From Ilumatobacteraceae bacterium (lineage in GTDB: Bacteria > Actinomycetota > Acidimicrobiia > Acidimicrobiales > Ilumatobacteraceae), in contig JALQUZ010000002.1 of the NCBI GenBank assembly GCA_023263695.1, forward strand, positions 29,594-93,593: DNA of 64,000 bases, given 5' to 3'. The notes beneath the pieces are model-generated. The model had not been told where the DNA came from. It saw nothing but the letters and a program-made list of their open reading frames with translations, and did not search any database. Below are positions 32,738 through 43,600 of this stretch, in pieces. The first letter of the stretch is position 1. Every line of letters starts with the position of its first letter. Both the position numbers and the translations under genes were made by a program.

Positions 32738-33739
32738 CTAGGAAATCTCTCCCTCAGGGAATCGTCCACCTGTGGATAGTTGACCTTCCGGCACAACTCC
32801 AGTTGGGCCAACAATGCAGTCAACAAGATGAGCATCGCTACCAACATTGCCCATCACGATTGATCGATCGATAACTACGCCACTGCCAATGACCGCGCCA
32901 TTCAGTAATACGGAATTACTGACTCGTGCATTCTCGCCAACATTTACGTTCGCAGAAATCACTGCGTCACGGACAACTGCGCTTCCTGCAATTACCGCAC
33001 TTGCATGAACGGCAGCGTCGGCAGGATTACGCAATTGTGCAGCAATGTCGCAGTTGGCTTGCACGTAGGTGTCGGGTCTGCCTGCATCGATCCAGTAGTC
33101 ATCTGTTGCCATCGCAAACAATGTGCCTTCGGCTACGAGCTGCGGAAAAGTAACGCGCTCAATAGAGAGTTTTTCGGTGCCAGGCATGAGTGCAAGCGTT
33201 GACTCTTCCATCACATACGTACCTGCGCTCGCAAAACGACTTTCCGTTTCGCCGGGCTGTGGTTTTTCAACGAAGCGCAATACTCGCCCATCAGCATCTG
33301 TTTCAACGATTCCGAATTGTGATGGATCGTCTACCGGTGTAAGCGAGATGGTCGCCTGCGCTCCACTGCGGCGATGAAAAGCAACCAGGTCTGCAACATT
33401 GAGATCGGTCATCACATCACCATTAGCAACAATGAACGTGCCGGTAATGCCTGCGGCACGAGCAGCAAACCCAATTGCTCCAGCAGTGTCTAGCGGTGTT
33501 GATTCAACCGCGTACGACATGCGAACATCGGCACACATATTGTTTGGAAACTCTGCGAAAAACGGTTCGGGTTTAAACCCAAGCGCCAACACCACATCAG
33601 TGACTCCGCCTTCGGCAAGACGATTAACGAGCCTGCGAATCATCGGCACGTGCGCAATCGGCAACAACGGTTTTGGAATTGAATAAGTTAGTGGCCTCAG
33701 CCGAGTACCAAAACCTCCAACGAGCACGACTGCGTGCAT
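32738..33739 (-). CDS. sugar-phosphate nucleotidyltransferase (ManC/mannose-1-phosphate guanylyltransferase-like)
   Basis: VLVGGFGTRLRPLTYSIPKPLLPIAHVPM, ANGDVMTDLNV, C-terminal left-handed beta-helix-like repeats. Confidence 0.9.
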   Translation of the reverse strand: MHAVVLVGGFGTRLRPLTYSIPKPLLPIAHVPMIRRLVNRLAEGGVTDVVLALGFKPEPFFAEFPNNMCADVRMSYAVESTPLDTAGAIGFAARAAGITGTFIVANGDVMTDLNVADLVAFHRRSGAQATISLTPVDDPSQFGIVETDADGRVLRFVEKPQPGETESRFASAGTYVMEESTLALMPGTEKLSIERVTFPQLVAEGTLFAMATDDYWIDAGRPDTYVQANCDIAAQLRNPADAAVHASAVIAGSAVVRDAVISANVNVGENARVSNSVLLNGAVIGSGVVIDRSIVMGNVGSDAHLVDCIVGPTGVVPEGQLSTGGRFPEGEIS

Positions 33740-33749
33740 CGCGGGTGAA

Positions 33750-34412
33750 CTATCCCTGATAGTCCGCGAGGGAATCTGCGACAGCAGGACGAGGTACTTC
33801 TACACCGTCTGGAGCAAATGACAGCACCACCGTCATTTGATTATCAATCTTCACACCACCAAAGCTGGCTATTGACAGCTTTGATGCAGCTGATCCGCTC
33901 TCCCAAACATTGACGCTGATCTTCGCATCCTTGTTTGCACACTTGGTGTCGGCTTCAGAAATCTTTGTTCCATCGGCAAGCGTGATCGAGTCATCAGTAA
34001 CGGTCATGCCATACAAGCCAAAAATGGTGTCGAGTTTTGCTTTGCGTTGTCCTGCAAGAACTTGCGGCATCCACCCAACAATTCCATCGCCGATAATTGC
34101 TGCAGGCACATCGTTTGTCACCGCAGCAAATTTGTCGGACGGATTAAGTGTTGCGGCATCTGGTTGCTTCAAATTTGTTGCAAGCGCATCACAATTAAAG
34201 AATGCAAACGCTGTTGCATACTTTTGCTCTGCTGTGACCGATGCATCAACTGCAGTTCCACCTTGTCGCGCGTACGCAATAAGGACGGCGCCAAGCACGA
34301 GAACAGCGAGTACAACGGTTGGGAAAACCGATCCACCTTGGAAGCGGACCTTTTTGCCTTTGCCCTTTTCTGCAAGACGGGCGATTTTTTTAGCTGATGA
34401 TGTGCGTGCCAC
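33750..34412 (-). CDS. hypothetical membrane-anchored protein
   Basis: Basic N-terminus, one TM (FPTVVLAVLVLGAVLIAYA), extracytoplasmic domain. Confidence 0.6.
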   Translation of the reverse strand: MARTSSAKKIARLAEKGKGKKVRFQGGSVFPTVVLAVLVLGAVLIAYARQGGTAVDASVTAEQKYATAFAFFNCDALATNLKQPDAATLNPSDKFAAVTNDVPAAIIGDGIVGWMPQVLAGQRKAKLDTIFGLYGMTVTDDSITLADGTKISEADTKCANKDAKISVNVWESGSAASKLSIASFGGVKIDNQMTVVLSFAPDGVEVPRPAVADSLADYQG

Positions 34413-34424
34413 GAGGACTAGAGG

Positions 34425-35666
34425 CTATCGGTTAGCGAGGAAAATTGCCTCGTACTGTGCAGCCACTGAGGCAGGAGATGCATGGGTTTCCACCCAATTT
34501 CGCCCGCGAGCACCCATCTCCAAGAGGAGTTCTCGATTACTCACCAACTGGCCAAGTGCCTCAATAAATGCAGGTGCGTTATCTGGCTCCACGGCAATAC
34601 CCGCCCCCGATTCGCGCAACATTTTGGGAATTTCAGTATTGAGGTCGATTGCCGCAAGCATCGAACGACCTGCAGCAAGTATCGAATACGACTTTGATGG
34701 CACGCTCACTGAAGCGAGCCCGGCACGCAATGGCACAAGGTGAATATCTCCCGTTGCAAGCACTTCACTTAACCGCTCAATCGGTTGATAATCGCCGAAA
34801 TATACGTTGGCCAACTGTGCACAATCTTGTTGCAGCTTCTTACGCGCCGACCCATCGCCATTGATGACGAAAGCAATTTCGGGAAACTTGGCCGCAGCTT
34901 CCGCTACCAAATTCAACGATTGCGAGAAGCCAACATTTCCTGCATACATCACCACCAGTTGATCGCCAATTCCAAGTTCAGTTCGGTAAGCGGTCATCCG
35001 ATTCTGAGGAGTGGTTGCAATTGTGTCTACAAAGTTTGGAATGACGTGCAATCGGTCGTGAAATTTCATATCAATCTTGTTTGCAATATTGGTTCGCAAG
35101 TCGCTCGAAAGCAGCACCACTGCATCTGACCGCTGGTAGCTCACACGCTCTAGCCATTTCGCTGCGGCAATAATTTTCTTGTTTGAAATTGCACCGGTCT
35201 GAATTGCGGCGTCTGGAAACACATCCTGGATGTTGAACACCAACGGAGCGCGACGAATGATTTTGGTAAACCATCCCGTCAGTCCGAGTGTGAGCGGAGG
35301 CGACATTGCCAACACGCCGTCCACCTTGAATGGAAATCCGTCTGCATGCACACTGCGAATTCCAACTGCATAGCTAAATGCAAGGAATCCCAAAGCGCGA
35401 CGCAACAAATTTGATTTTGACTTACCCGGAAATGGATGGACCCGAATGATTGATCCCCAATCAGTTTTTTCGGTGCGCCACAACCTGCCACCCCAACCCG
35501 GTTCAATTGCATGATTGCGATACCACGGCAATGAAGTGACCACATGAAGTTCATGCCCGCGAGCTGCAAGCTCAGTCACAATTCGCGTCATCACCACACC
35601 GGTTGGAGCCAAGTCAGGCGCAAAGTGCGGGCACAACACCACAAGCCGAAGTTTGTTCTCACTCAT
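34425..35666 (-). CDS. glycosyltransferase family 4 (WcaI/WbuB-like)
   Basis: CPHFAPDLAPTGVVMTRIVTELAARGHELHVVTSLPWY, YAGNVGFSQSLNLV, HLVPLRAGLASVSVPSKSYSILAAGRS. Confidence 0.88.
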   Translation of the reverse strand: MSENKLRLVVLCPHFAPDLAPTGVVMTRIVTELAARGHELHVVTSLPWYRNHAIEPGWGGRLWRTEKTDWGSIIRVHPFPGKSKSNLLRRALGFLAFSYAVGIRSVHADGFPFKVDGVLAMSPPLTLGLTGWFTKIIRRAPLVFNIQDVFPDAAIQTGAISNKKIIAAAKWLERVSYQRSDAVVLLSSDLRTNIANKIDMKFHDRLHVIPNFVDTIATTPQNRMTAYRTELGIGDQLVVMYAGNVGFSQSLNLVAEAAAKFPEIAFVINGDGSARKKLQQDCAQLANVYFGDYQPIERLSEVLATGDIHLVPLRAGLASVSVPSKSYSILAAGRSMLAAIDLNTEIPKMLRESGAGIAVEPDNAPAFIEALGQLVSNRELLLEMGARGRNWVETHASPASVAAQYEAIFLANR

Positions 35667-36793
35667 CGCTGAACCGTCGCAAGAGTTTTCTCATATGCCA
35701 CCACCAAGTCTTGCGCCGACTTGGCTGAAGTGAATTCTTCGGCACGTCGTAAGCCGTTTTTCACCAGAGTTGATCGCTGCAAGCGAACTGAATTCAGCGC
35801 TCCAGCCCATGCTTGTGAAGTAAGCGGAAGAACAAGACCACCATCACCAATCACTTCAGGCAGTGAAGCACAATCGCTGGAGATGACCGGCGTTCCAAGT
35901 GCCATTGCTTCGAGCACAGGGGCACCAAAACCTTCGTACTTGCTTGGGAAAACTAATGCTTCAGCCATGGCAATAAGCCCGTCGCGATCGGCGGCGTTAA
36001 CCCGCCCGGATCGAACGACCTTGTTTGAGATCTGTAACTCGGCAATCAGCGATTGAATATGCGACTCTGCCAGGCCATTGCCACCAACCATCACCAACTT
36101 CACATCCTCATTGCGCCATTCATTGGCAATTAACTGCAAGAGAAATTCGTGATTCTTGTGTGGATGAGTAATTGCTGGAATGAGCAAGACCCTGGAATTC
36201 CCCAAATTAAAACGAGTTCGTAATTCAGCCTCTGCTGTTTTATGTGCACCGATTGCGGGCTCGAGTCCGTGCCGAACAACTGCGGTGCGAGCGCGATCGA
36301 TTCCAAAATGCTGTTCGATGCCCTCGCGCACATAGTTACTCGGTGCCGCAACCACAGATGCTCGCCGAATTGCAGATGGAACCCTGTTTTTCAAATAACG
36401 CAGCTTCACCGCGCTGAAATACTCGGGATATGTGAGGTATTGAACATCGTGAATAGTGAGAAGAGTTACCGAATTACCTCTACTTGGAATTGTTCCACCG
36501 CCGTGGTGCACCATGTCTGCCGATCGTGTTCGCGATGTGAGCCACGTGTTTTCTAGTAATACACGCAATTCACGACTTGTGCAGTGTGAAGGTGCTTCGA
36601 TAATGCGAATCTCTGATGCGAGATCTTTGTGCACAGCCGAAAACCCCTTCGGCGAATAAACCGTCACGTTAAAAGGAGCGTCAATTTCTGCCAAGCCGCG
36701 CAATTGGCGCACGAAATATTCCTCGCTACCGCCAACAGCTCCTGGCACGCACCACAGCATGTTTACGGCAATGTTGCGTTGCGCTGCGCTCAT
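35663..36793 (-). CDS. glycosyltransferase family 4
   Basis: RVLLIPAITHPHKNHEFLL, VFPSKYEGFGAPVLEAMALGTPVISSDCASLPEVIGD. Start at MSAAQRN (36793), 4-nt overlap with upstream gene. Confidence 0.88.
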   Translation of the reverse strand: MSAAQRNIAVNMLWCVPGAVGGSEEYFVRQLRGLAEIDAPFNVTVYSPKGFSAVHKDLASEIRIIEAPSHCTSRELRVLLENTWLTSRTRSADMVHHGGGTIPSRGNSVTLLTIHDVQYLTYPEYFSAVKLRYLKNRVPSAIRRASVVAAPSNYVREGIEQHFGIDRARTAVVRHGLEPAIGAHKTAEAELRTRFNLGNSRVLLIPAITHPHKNHEFLLQLIANEWRNEDVKLVMVGGNGLAESHIQSLIAELQISNKVVRSGRVNAADRDGLIAMAEALVFPSKYEGFGAPVLEAMALGTPVISSDCASLPEVIGDGGLVLPLTSQAWAGALNSVRLQRSTLVKNGLRRAEEFTSAKSAQDLVVAYEKTLATVQR

Positions 36794-37872
36794 CCGATAA
36801 CCACTTCGTCGTATGCAGCCGCGGTCAATTGCGCAGTCTTGCTCCACGTTGCTTGTGACACGCGTTGCAATCCACGTTGGGAAAAATCTGCGCGATGTGC
36901 GAGGGCATTGCGAATGCCATCGCGAATGCTTTCAGAGCTTCGTGGGTCTACGAGTACTGCAGCGCCACCAGCAACTTCTTCGGTAGAGATTGATTCACTT
37001 GTGACCACGGGTGTACCTTGCGCCATTGCCTCAAGCACGGGCAAGCCGAAGCCCTCCCACAGCGATGGATACGCCATCACGCTGGCCGCTGCATACAAAC
37101 CGCCGAGGAACCGCTCTTCAACGTGCCCCAAGAATTTCACGTTGTCACTGGCTGCAACGGAAATATCTCCCCAACCTTGTGCGCCAGCCACAACAAGTGG
37201 CGGCAAGTCAGCCTGCCCACTCAGTGCTTCAACCAGCTTTGCCAAATTTTTCCGTGGTTCCAGCGTGCCAACAAACAAAATGAATTCGTTCGGCAAATTC
37301 AAAGCTGAGCGAGCATGTGCTACTTGCTCAACGCTTGCGCGCTCAGTCCTTACACCAAGAGGAACGAGACGCACTCGGTCAGATGAAAATCCAGCCTCCA
37401 AACAATCGTTCACAGTCGCCGTCGAACTACACAACAACATATCCGCGCGCTTTTTTAATACCTTCAGGCTGCGCGCAAATGCGGCATTTCCATGCGGCGT
37501 AAAAAAATGCGGGTGATGCAGAAACGCAAGGTCGTGAACAGTAGAGATCATCTTGCCTTTTGTTGCGAACGGAATGATGCTGGTGTTGTGTAGAACATCG
37601 ATGTCGCTCAGCACTCGCTCAACCCGCGGCTGCCGAAGTCGAAGGGAAGCCTCATAGAGCAGTGGACCAGAAATGGGTAGACCTGCCACATCTATCGAAA
37701 TGTCAAACGTGACTGCAGAATCTTCGCCATGTCGACCCGAGATGCCGAGCAACTCAACATCAGCACGAACAAACGGCATCGCACGTGCAACCTCAATTGC
37801 CGCAACCGCCGTGCCTCCAGGAACGCGGTGCCAGCACTGCTCAAGTGTGTAGGCGACCCGCACGCCTTCCAT
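36790..37872 (-). CDS. glycosyltransferase family 4/1
   Basis: FVGTLEPRKNLAKLVEAL, AYPSLWEGFGLPVLEAMAQGTPVVTSESISTEEVAGGAAVLVDP. Confidence 0.88.
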   Translation of the reverse strand: MEGVRVAYTLEQCWHRVPGGTAVAAIEVARAMPFVRADVELLGISGRHGEDSAVTFDISIDVAGLPISGPLLYEASLRLRQPRVERVLSDIDVLHNTSIIPFATKGKMISTVHDLAFLHHPHFFTPHGNAAFARSLKVLKKRADMLLCSSTATVNDCLEAGFSSDRVRLVPLGVRTERASVEQVAHARSALNLPNEFILFVGTLEPRKNLAKLVEALSGQADLPPLVVAGAQGWGDISVAASDNVKFLGHVEERFLGGLYAAASVMAYPSLWEGFGLPVLEAMAQGTPVVTSESISTEEVAGGAAVLVDPRSSESIRDGIRNALAHRADFSQRGLQRVSQATWSKTAQLTAAAYDEVVIG

Positions 37873-37898
37873 TGTGCCAACTCTGTATCGTTATTGGC

Positions 37899-38873
37899 AT
37901 GACTTCACCCGTATCGCTTGCCTACTGGGCGAATCGTACGGTTGTAGTAACTGGCGGGAACGGATTCCTTGGTTCAAAAGTGGTTGCCAAATTGCGCAGC
38001 CTTGGCGCAACTGTTGTTGCTCCTCGCCAGAAGGAAGCTGACCTCACTCAGGTTGGTGTTGCAGAACAATTGTTCCGCCAACATTCGCCTAGCCATGTCA
38101 TTCACCTAGCGGCACGGGTTGGTGGAATTGGCTACAACCAAGTTGCCCCTGCACAGCTATACCTTGACAACTTGATGATGGGAACGCACACCATCGAAGC
38201 AGCGCGCGCGGTTGGAGTAGAAAAAACTGTGTTGCTTGGCACCGTGTGCTCGTATCCGAAATTCACACCAGTTCCCTTTCGAGAAGAGTCTCTGTGGGAC
38301 GGTTATCCAGAAGAGACAAACGCTCCCTACGGAATTGCAAAGAAAGCGATGCTTATTCACGCTCAAGTCAACGAAGCTCAGTACGGGCAACATTTCGCAT
38401 TTGTTATTCCAACAAACTTGTACGGACCAGGAGACAAGTTCCACGAATCTGTTTCCCATGTCATTCCCGCACTCATCAAAAAATGTGTTGAAGCCAAAGA
38501 GCAGGGTGCCGAGAAAATTGAGGTTTGGGGAACCGGTGTTGCAAGCCGCGATTACTTGTTTGCCGACGACGCAGCAGAAGCAATCGTGCTCGCTGCAGAA
38601 CTTCGCACAAGTGCTGAACCACTCAACCTCGGCAATAATCGTGAAGTCACCATTCGTGAAACCGCGGAAACGATCGCGCGCATCGTGGGCTTTGATGGCG
38701 AATTGGTGTGGGATTCCTCGCGCCCAGACGGTCAGCCACGTCGCCGCGTAGATGCAAGTCGTGCCGAGCGCGAACTTGGTTGGCATGCCCACACCGAATT
38801 TGAAGACGGCTTGCGACGAACTGTTGATTGGTATTTGGCCAATCGCGTGCTTGCCGAAAAAGATCCGAATTAA
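37899..38873 (+). CDS. fcl: GDP-L-fucose synthase
   Basis: VVVTGGNGFLGSKVV, HLAARVGGIGYNQVAPAQLYLDNLMMGTHTIEAAR, TNLYGPGDKFHESVSHVIPALIKK. Confidence 0.93.
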   Translation: MTSPVSLAYWANRTVVVTGGNGFLGSKVVAKLRSLGATVVAPRQKEADLTQVGVAEQLFRQHSPSHVIHLAARVGGIGYNQVAPAQLYLDNLMMGTHTIEAARAVGVEKTVLLGTVCSYPKFTPVPFREESLWDGYPEETNAPYGIAKKAMLIHAQVNEAQYGQHFAFVIPTNLYGPGDKFHESVSHVIPALIKKCVEAKEQGAEKIEVWGTGVASRDYLFADDAAEAIVLAAELRTSAEPLNLGNNREVTIRETAETIARIVGFDGELVWDSSRPDGQPRRRVDASRAERELGWHAHTEFEDGLRRTVDWYLANRVLAEKDPN

Positions 38874-38877
38874 ATCT

Positions 38878-39603
38878 GTGAATTTTCCCCCTCCACAGAT
38901 TCCTCCACCGCCTCGCCAACAGCGTCTGCGCTTTTCTCCACAGCGCGGGAATCTCAACCCCTACACGGCGTCTCACGCCATCATTGCGATAAATCTTGGG
39001 CTGTTTGTATGGGGCTACATCTTCGATGCACTACACCCAGGAACCTTGAACGGAATCTCTCAATACCAATTCGACATGGGTCTCGCCCGCGAATTTCTGA
39101 ATGCTGGCGAATGGTATCGATTGGTTTCCAGCGGGTTCTTGCATTTTGGAATTCTGCATGTGGGCATGAACATGTTTTTGCTGTATCAACTCAGCAGAAT
39201 GCTTGAGCCAACTCTTGGTTCAGTGAAGTTTGGACTTGTCTATTTCGCTTCGTTGTTCGGCGGCGCAGCTGGCGCACTCATCGCTAGCCCCAATGCCTTA
39301 ACTGGTGGAGCATCGGGTGCCGTGTTTGGCATGATGGCCGCTGCCATTGTTGGCATGCGTCAACGCGGAGTGAACCCGCTGCAAACCGGACTTGGCCTCA
39401 CATTCGTAATCAACATTGGTCTCACACTTGCCATCCCCAACATTTCAGTTGGCGGACACTTTGGCGGCGCCATTGCAGGCGCAGCATGCGGCGTGTTTGT
39501 TTTAGCTCCCGCCCATTGGCGTCTTCCGCGGTGGACCGAGTTCGTCATGCCAATTGTTATTGGTGCGATTGCAGTAGCAATTGCTGTGACACCCTCGCTG
39601 TAA
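38878..39603 (+). CDS. rhomboid family intramembrane serine protease
   Basis: HVGMNMFLLYQLSRMLE, GGASGAVFGMM (GxSG), GGHFGGAIAG. GTG start at 38878. Confidence 0.92.
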   Translation: MNFPPPQIPPPPRQQRLRFSPQRGNLNPYTASHAIIAINLGLFVWGYIFDALHPGTLNGISQYQFDMGLAREFLNAGEWYRLVSSGFLHFGILHVGMNMFLLYQLSRMLEPTLGSVKFGLVYFASLFGGAAGALIASPNALTGGASGAVFGMMAAAIVGMRQRGVNPLQTGLGLTFVINIGLTLAIPNISVGGHFGGAIAGAACGVFVLAPAHWRLPRWTEFVMPIVIGAIAVAIAVTPSL

Positions 39604-39667
39604 GTTCGCTGCACTTCTCCCGTCAGTTCATGCCCACGACTATGTCGCACTCACCACTGGAGGAACC

Positions 39668-40069
39668 GTGCTGAATCTCATCAGTGCACCACTTTCGCTG
39701 CCCCGAGCCCATCTCGACCCCATCGTCTCATCGCAAGACATCCTTGCGGTTCTCTCGCTGGCAATTCGTCGGCCACTCTGCAGCGAAGTCATTGCCATTC
39801 TTATGGACGAAGAACAGCGTGGCATCGGGTTGCTGTCATTCGACGAACCACACTCACCCACATCTCTCGTGCATCAACTCATTGGCTTGTGCAGCACTAC
39901 CGCAATCACCTCATCGGTCATTATCGCAAGTGTTCGTCCTCGTGAGCTGTGGAAATCCGACGATCAGTCGCAGCTGAAATTCATGCGCCAACAATTTGGA
40001 AATGCTGGTATCACCATGCGCGAATGGATCGTTGTTAGCGAGGGTGCCGTCAGGCTTGTACAAAATTAA
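39668..40069 (+). CDS. hypothetical protein
   Basis: Good SD (GGAGG) before GTG; no confidently recognised domain. Confidence 0.65.
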   Translation: MLNLISAPLSLPRAHLDPIVSSQDILAVLSLAIRRPLCSEVIAILMDEEQRGIGLLSFDEPHSPTSLVHQLIGLCSTTAITSSVIIASVRPRELWKSDDQSQLKFMRQQFGNAGITMREWIVVSEGAVRLVQN

Positions 40070-40285
40070 TTAGTGGCAACCACAGCCCGAGCCACAACCA
40101 CCGGCCGGGCGTGGTGTTGCTTTTTGTGGTGCTGACGCCCCACCAACTGAAGCGAACACGCTTAGCAAACGAACTGCGTTGCCATGACCTTCTGGACATG
40201 TTGCAGGCATGTCTGCTTCCGACATTGAGCGTCGTTCTTCAAATACCGAGTCGCAACTTTTACAACGGAACTCATAGGTAGGCAT
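40070..40285 (-). CDS. FmdB-family zinc ribbon protein
   Basis: MPTYEFRCKSCDSVFEERRSMSEAD...CPEGHG, C-terminal CGSGCGCH. The track ORF start at 40516 is spurious. Confidence 0.88.
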   Translation of the reverse strand: MPTYEFRCKSCDSVFEERRSMSEADMPATCPEGHGNAVRLLSVFASVGGASAPQKATPRPAGGCGSGCGCH

Positions 40286-40303
40286 GGCTCTAGTGTAGGA
40301 ACC
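40286..40303. promoter_or_regulatory. 18-nt divergent promoter region with overlapping opposite-strand -10 elements
   Basis: Plus-strand TAGTGT 40291-40296 (7 nt before ATG 40304); minus-strand TACACT 40297-40292 (6 nt before ATG 40285). Confidence 0.5.
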
Positions 40304-40600
40304 ATGAGTACGCCTATGCCTCTTCAGACCAGGCCTGCAACCACCAAACCAATTACCGAAGAGGTCCTTGAAACTGGCGAGCCAAGCATGGCCCATATTG
40401 TGAAAACCGAGCCCGGCGAAGACGCCGCGGCCAAGGTGCTCGAGGCTCGCATTTACGGAACTCCCCTTGAGGCACTGTGCGGACACGTGTGGGTACCTTC
40501 GCGCGACCCGAAGCAATTGCCGTTGTGCGATCAGTGCAAAGACATTTACGAGACGTATCGCATGTTTAACGACGGGCTAAATGAACGGCCCTCTGAATAA
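40304..40600 (+). CDS. DUF3039 family protein
   Basis: ALCGHVWVPSRDPKQLPLCDQCKDIYE, the actinobacterial DUF3039 pattern. Confidence 0.85.
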   Translation: MSTPMPLQTRPATTKPITEEVLETGEPSMAHIVKTEPGEDAAAKVLEARIYGTPLEALCGHVWVPSRDPKQLPLCDQCKDIYETYRMFNDGLNERPSE

Positions 40601-43600
40601 CTAGCGAAAGTTACGCGCAGTTACTTTTGCCGCAACACGCAATGGCGCAATGTGTTCAGCAACAACGTTGATCACTCCGCCATCGCCAACTTCTAACCTG
40701 CCTCGCACCAGCAACGCACCAGCACCGCGCGCAACTTTGCGATAGCGAGCCCAGCATCCAGCCGAACACACCACGTTGATATGCCCTGTTTCGTCTTCTA
40801 AGTTGATGAACGTAATACCTTGCGCAGTCATCGGTCGCTGACGATGTGTCACCGTTCCGGCAACCAATACTTTTTCATCACCACGTGCACCACGCTGCGG
40901 AAGCTGTGTTGCAGTAGCAACACCCATGCGTTCAAGTTCGATACGTAAAAACTCGGTGGGGTGACCACTCGTTGAAACGCCAGTAGCCCACAGGTCGGCA
41001 ATGGCTTCTTCCATTGGTTGCATGCCAGGTAAATGTGGCGACTCAACACCAGTAGTGACTCCATCGAGCGTTCCGGGGCGCGACTGAATGACCGCGCCCG
41101 CACTCCACAACGCGTCTCGGCGTTGTTGTCCAAAGCTTTCGTTAAATACGCCAGCGGTAGCGAGCGCTTCTAATTGCGCAACATGCATCTGTGGAACTTT
41201 GCGCACCACATCTTCCATGCTGGTGTATGGCCTGTTGTCTGCAATGGCTTGTGCAACAACATCGCTCATGCCGCGCACCGAATTGATTCCCATTCGCAAC
41301 GCCAAACCACCAGCAGACTGCGCGTTGCGCTCAAGCGTTGCACCCGCACACGAGGCGTTAATGTCGGGAGAGTTCACCACTACCCCGTGTCGCTTTGCAT
41401 CCTGCACTAATGAATGCGGCGACCAAAACCCCATCGGTTGCGCATTGAGTAGCGATGCATAAAACGCTGCTGGTTCATGCAGTTTGATCCACGCCGACGA
41501 ATACACCAAGTACGCAAAACTCACCGAGTGGCTTTCGGGAAATCCATAACTAGCAAATGCCGCCATTTTGGTGAATATTTGGTCGGCGACATCACCACGA
41601 ATTCCGCGCTCTGCCATTCCGGCATAAAAACGGTCACCGAGTTGTTGCATGCGTAGCTGCGATCGCTTCGAACCCATGGCTTGACGCAACTGGTCGGCTT
41701 CACCCGGACTGAAACCCGCAATGTCAATTGCCATTTGCATGAGCTGTTCTTGGAACAGCGGCACACCAAGCGTTTTGCCCAAACTGTTTTCGAGTAACGG
41801 ATGCAAGTACGTAATTGGCTCTTGTCCGTTTCGACGGCGAATGTAGGGATGCACCGAGCCACCCTGAATAGGACCCGGGCGAATAAGTGCAACTTCCACC
41901 ACCAGGTCGTAAAACCTGCGCGGCTTCAAGCGTGGAAGCGTGGCCATTTGTGCACGCGATTCAATTTGAAACACACCCACCGTGTCGGCGCGACACAACA
42001 TGGCATACACCTCATCCTCTTGCGGAATGGTGGCCAGGTCTACGTGCACACCACGAAACTGCTCAATGAAGTCGACTGCGTTATGCAAAGCCGACAACAT
42101 GCCAAGGCCCAACAGATCAAACTTCACCAACCCCGCAGCAGCGCAGTCGTCTTTATCCCATTGCAATACGCTGCGCCCCTCCATGCGACCCCACTCCACT
42201 GGGCACACTTCGGTAACTGGTCGATCGCACATCACCATGCCGCCCGAATGGATGCCTAAATGTCGCGGTGCGTCTTGCACCTGCTCAGCTAACTGCAACA
42301 CCTGTGCAGGAATGTTGTGATCGCCGCTATTCACCGTGACGCCAATGGCGCCCCACGCATCTACCTGCTTGCTCCATGCATCTTGTTGCCCTGGTGCAAA
42401 ACCAAGCGCGCGAGCCATGTCGCGTACTGCGGACTTCGCTCGATACGTAATGACGTTGGCAACTTGTGCAGCATGGTGACGACCGTGTCGTTGATACACG
42501 TACTGAATGACTTCTTCACGACGACCGCTTTCAATATCGATATCAATGTCGGGTGGGCCATCGCGTTCAGGCGAGAGAAACCGTTCGAACAACAAACCGA
42601 GCGACACCGCATCGGCCTTCGTGATGTCGAGCGAATAACACACCGCGCTGTTTGCCGCGCTGCCTCGGCCCTGACAGTAAATATTGGATCGCGCGCAGAA
42701 CTGAACAATGTCCCACACCACCAAGAAATACCCGGCAAACCCGAGTGTCTCAATCATCTCTAACTCGTGGTCAATCACTCGCCACGCACGCGCGCGTAGA
42801 GACAAATCTTCACTCGAATCATTTGGGCGAATTCCGTATCTGCGAGTAGCTCCTGCTTCTGCAAGTTTGCGGAGATACGAAATTTCATTCAAGCCATCAG
42901 GGCACGGGAATGGTGGTAGTTGTGGCGCCACCAACCGCAAGTCGAATGCGGCACTCGCTCCAAGTTCGGCGGCGTGTTGCACCACGCCCGGATACCGAGC
43001 AAAACGCCGTTCTTGCTCGGCCCCACTACGTAAATACGCAGTGGCTGCTGGCGGTAAGCGCGGATCGATGTCGTCCAAGCTGGATCGCTCACGCACCGCA
43101 GCAACCGCGGTAGCAAGTTTGTGTTGAGCCGGCGCTGCGTACAACACATCGTTCGTAGCGACACACCCAATGTTGTTGCGATACGCAATGCGCGCAAATT
43201 CATCATTGCGCACAGAGTCGAGTGGATCGCCGTGGTCCCACATTTCCATCATTACGCTGTCGCGACCAAATACCGAAACAAGTTGCTGCACGCGCCGCTC
43301 AGCCATGGCTGGTCCGTGGGAATGCAATGCACGCGCCGCCACACCGCTGCGGCCGCCGGTAAGCACACACCAGTCGCCAGTGGAAAACTCAGCAAGTTGT
43401 TCTATGCCAAACACCGGTTGTTCTTTACTGCCAGCAAGTTGCCCAGCACTAATTGCACTTGACAAATGCGCATACCCTCGCGTGTTGCGCGCAATGACGA
43501 CGATGTCACCAACTGCTTCGCCAACAGTGCACTGCAACTCTGCGCCGAACACCGTTGGTAAACCGAGTGCACGAGCAGTCTGCGCAAAACGAACGATGCC

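Noticed and set aside
36629-37516. 295-aa plus-strand ORF
   Set aside because: Antisense to two conserved glycosyltransferases; low-complexity shadow translation.
38157-38957. 266-aa minus-strand ORF antisense to fcl and rhomboid start
   Set aside because: Covered by well-supported fcl; no recognisable domain; random composition.
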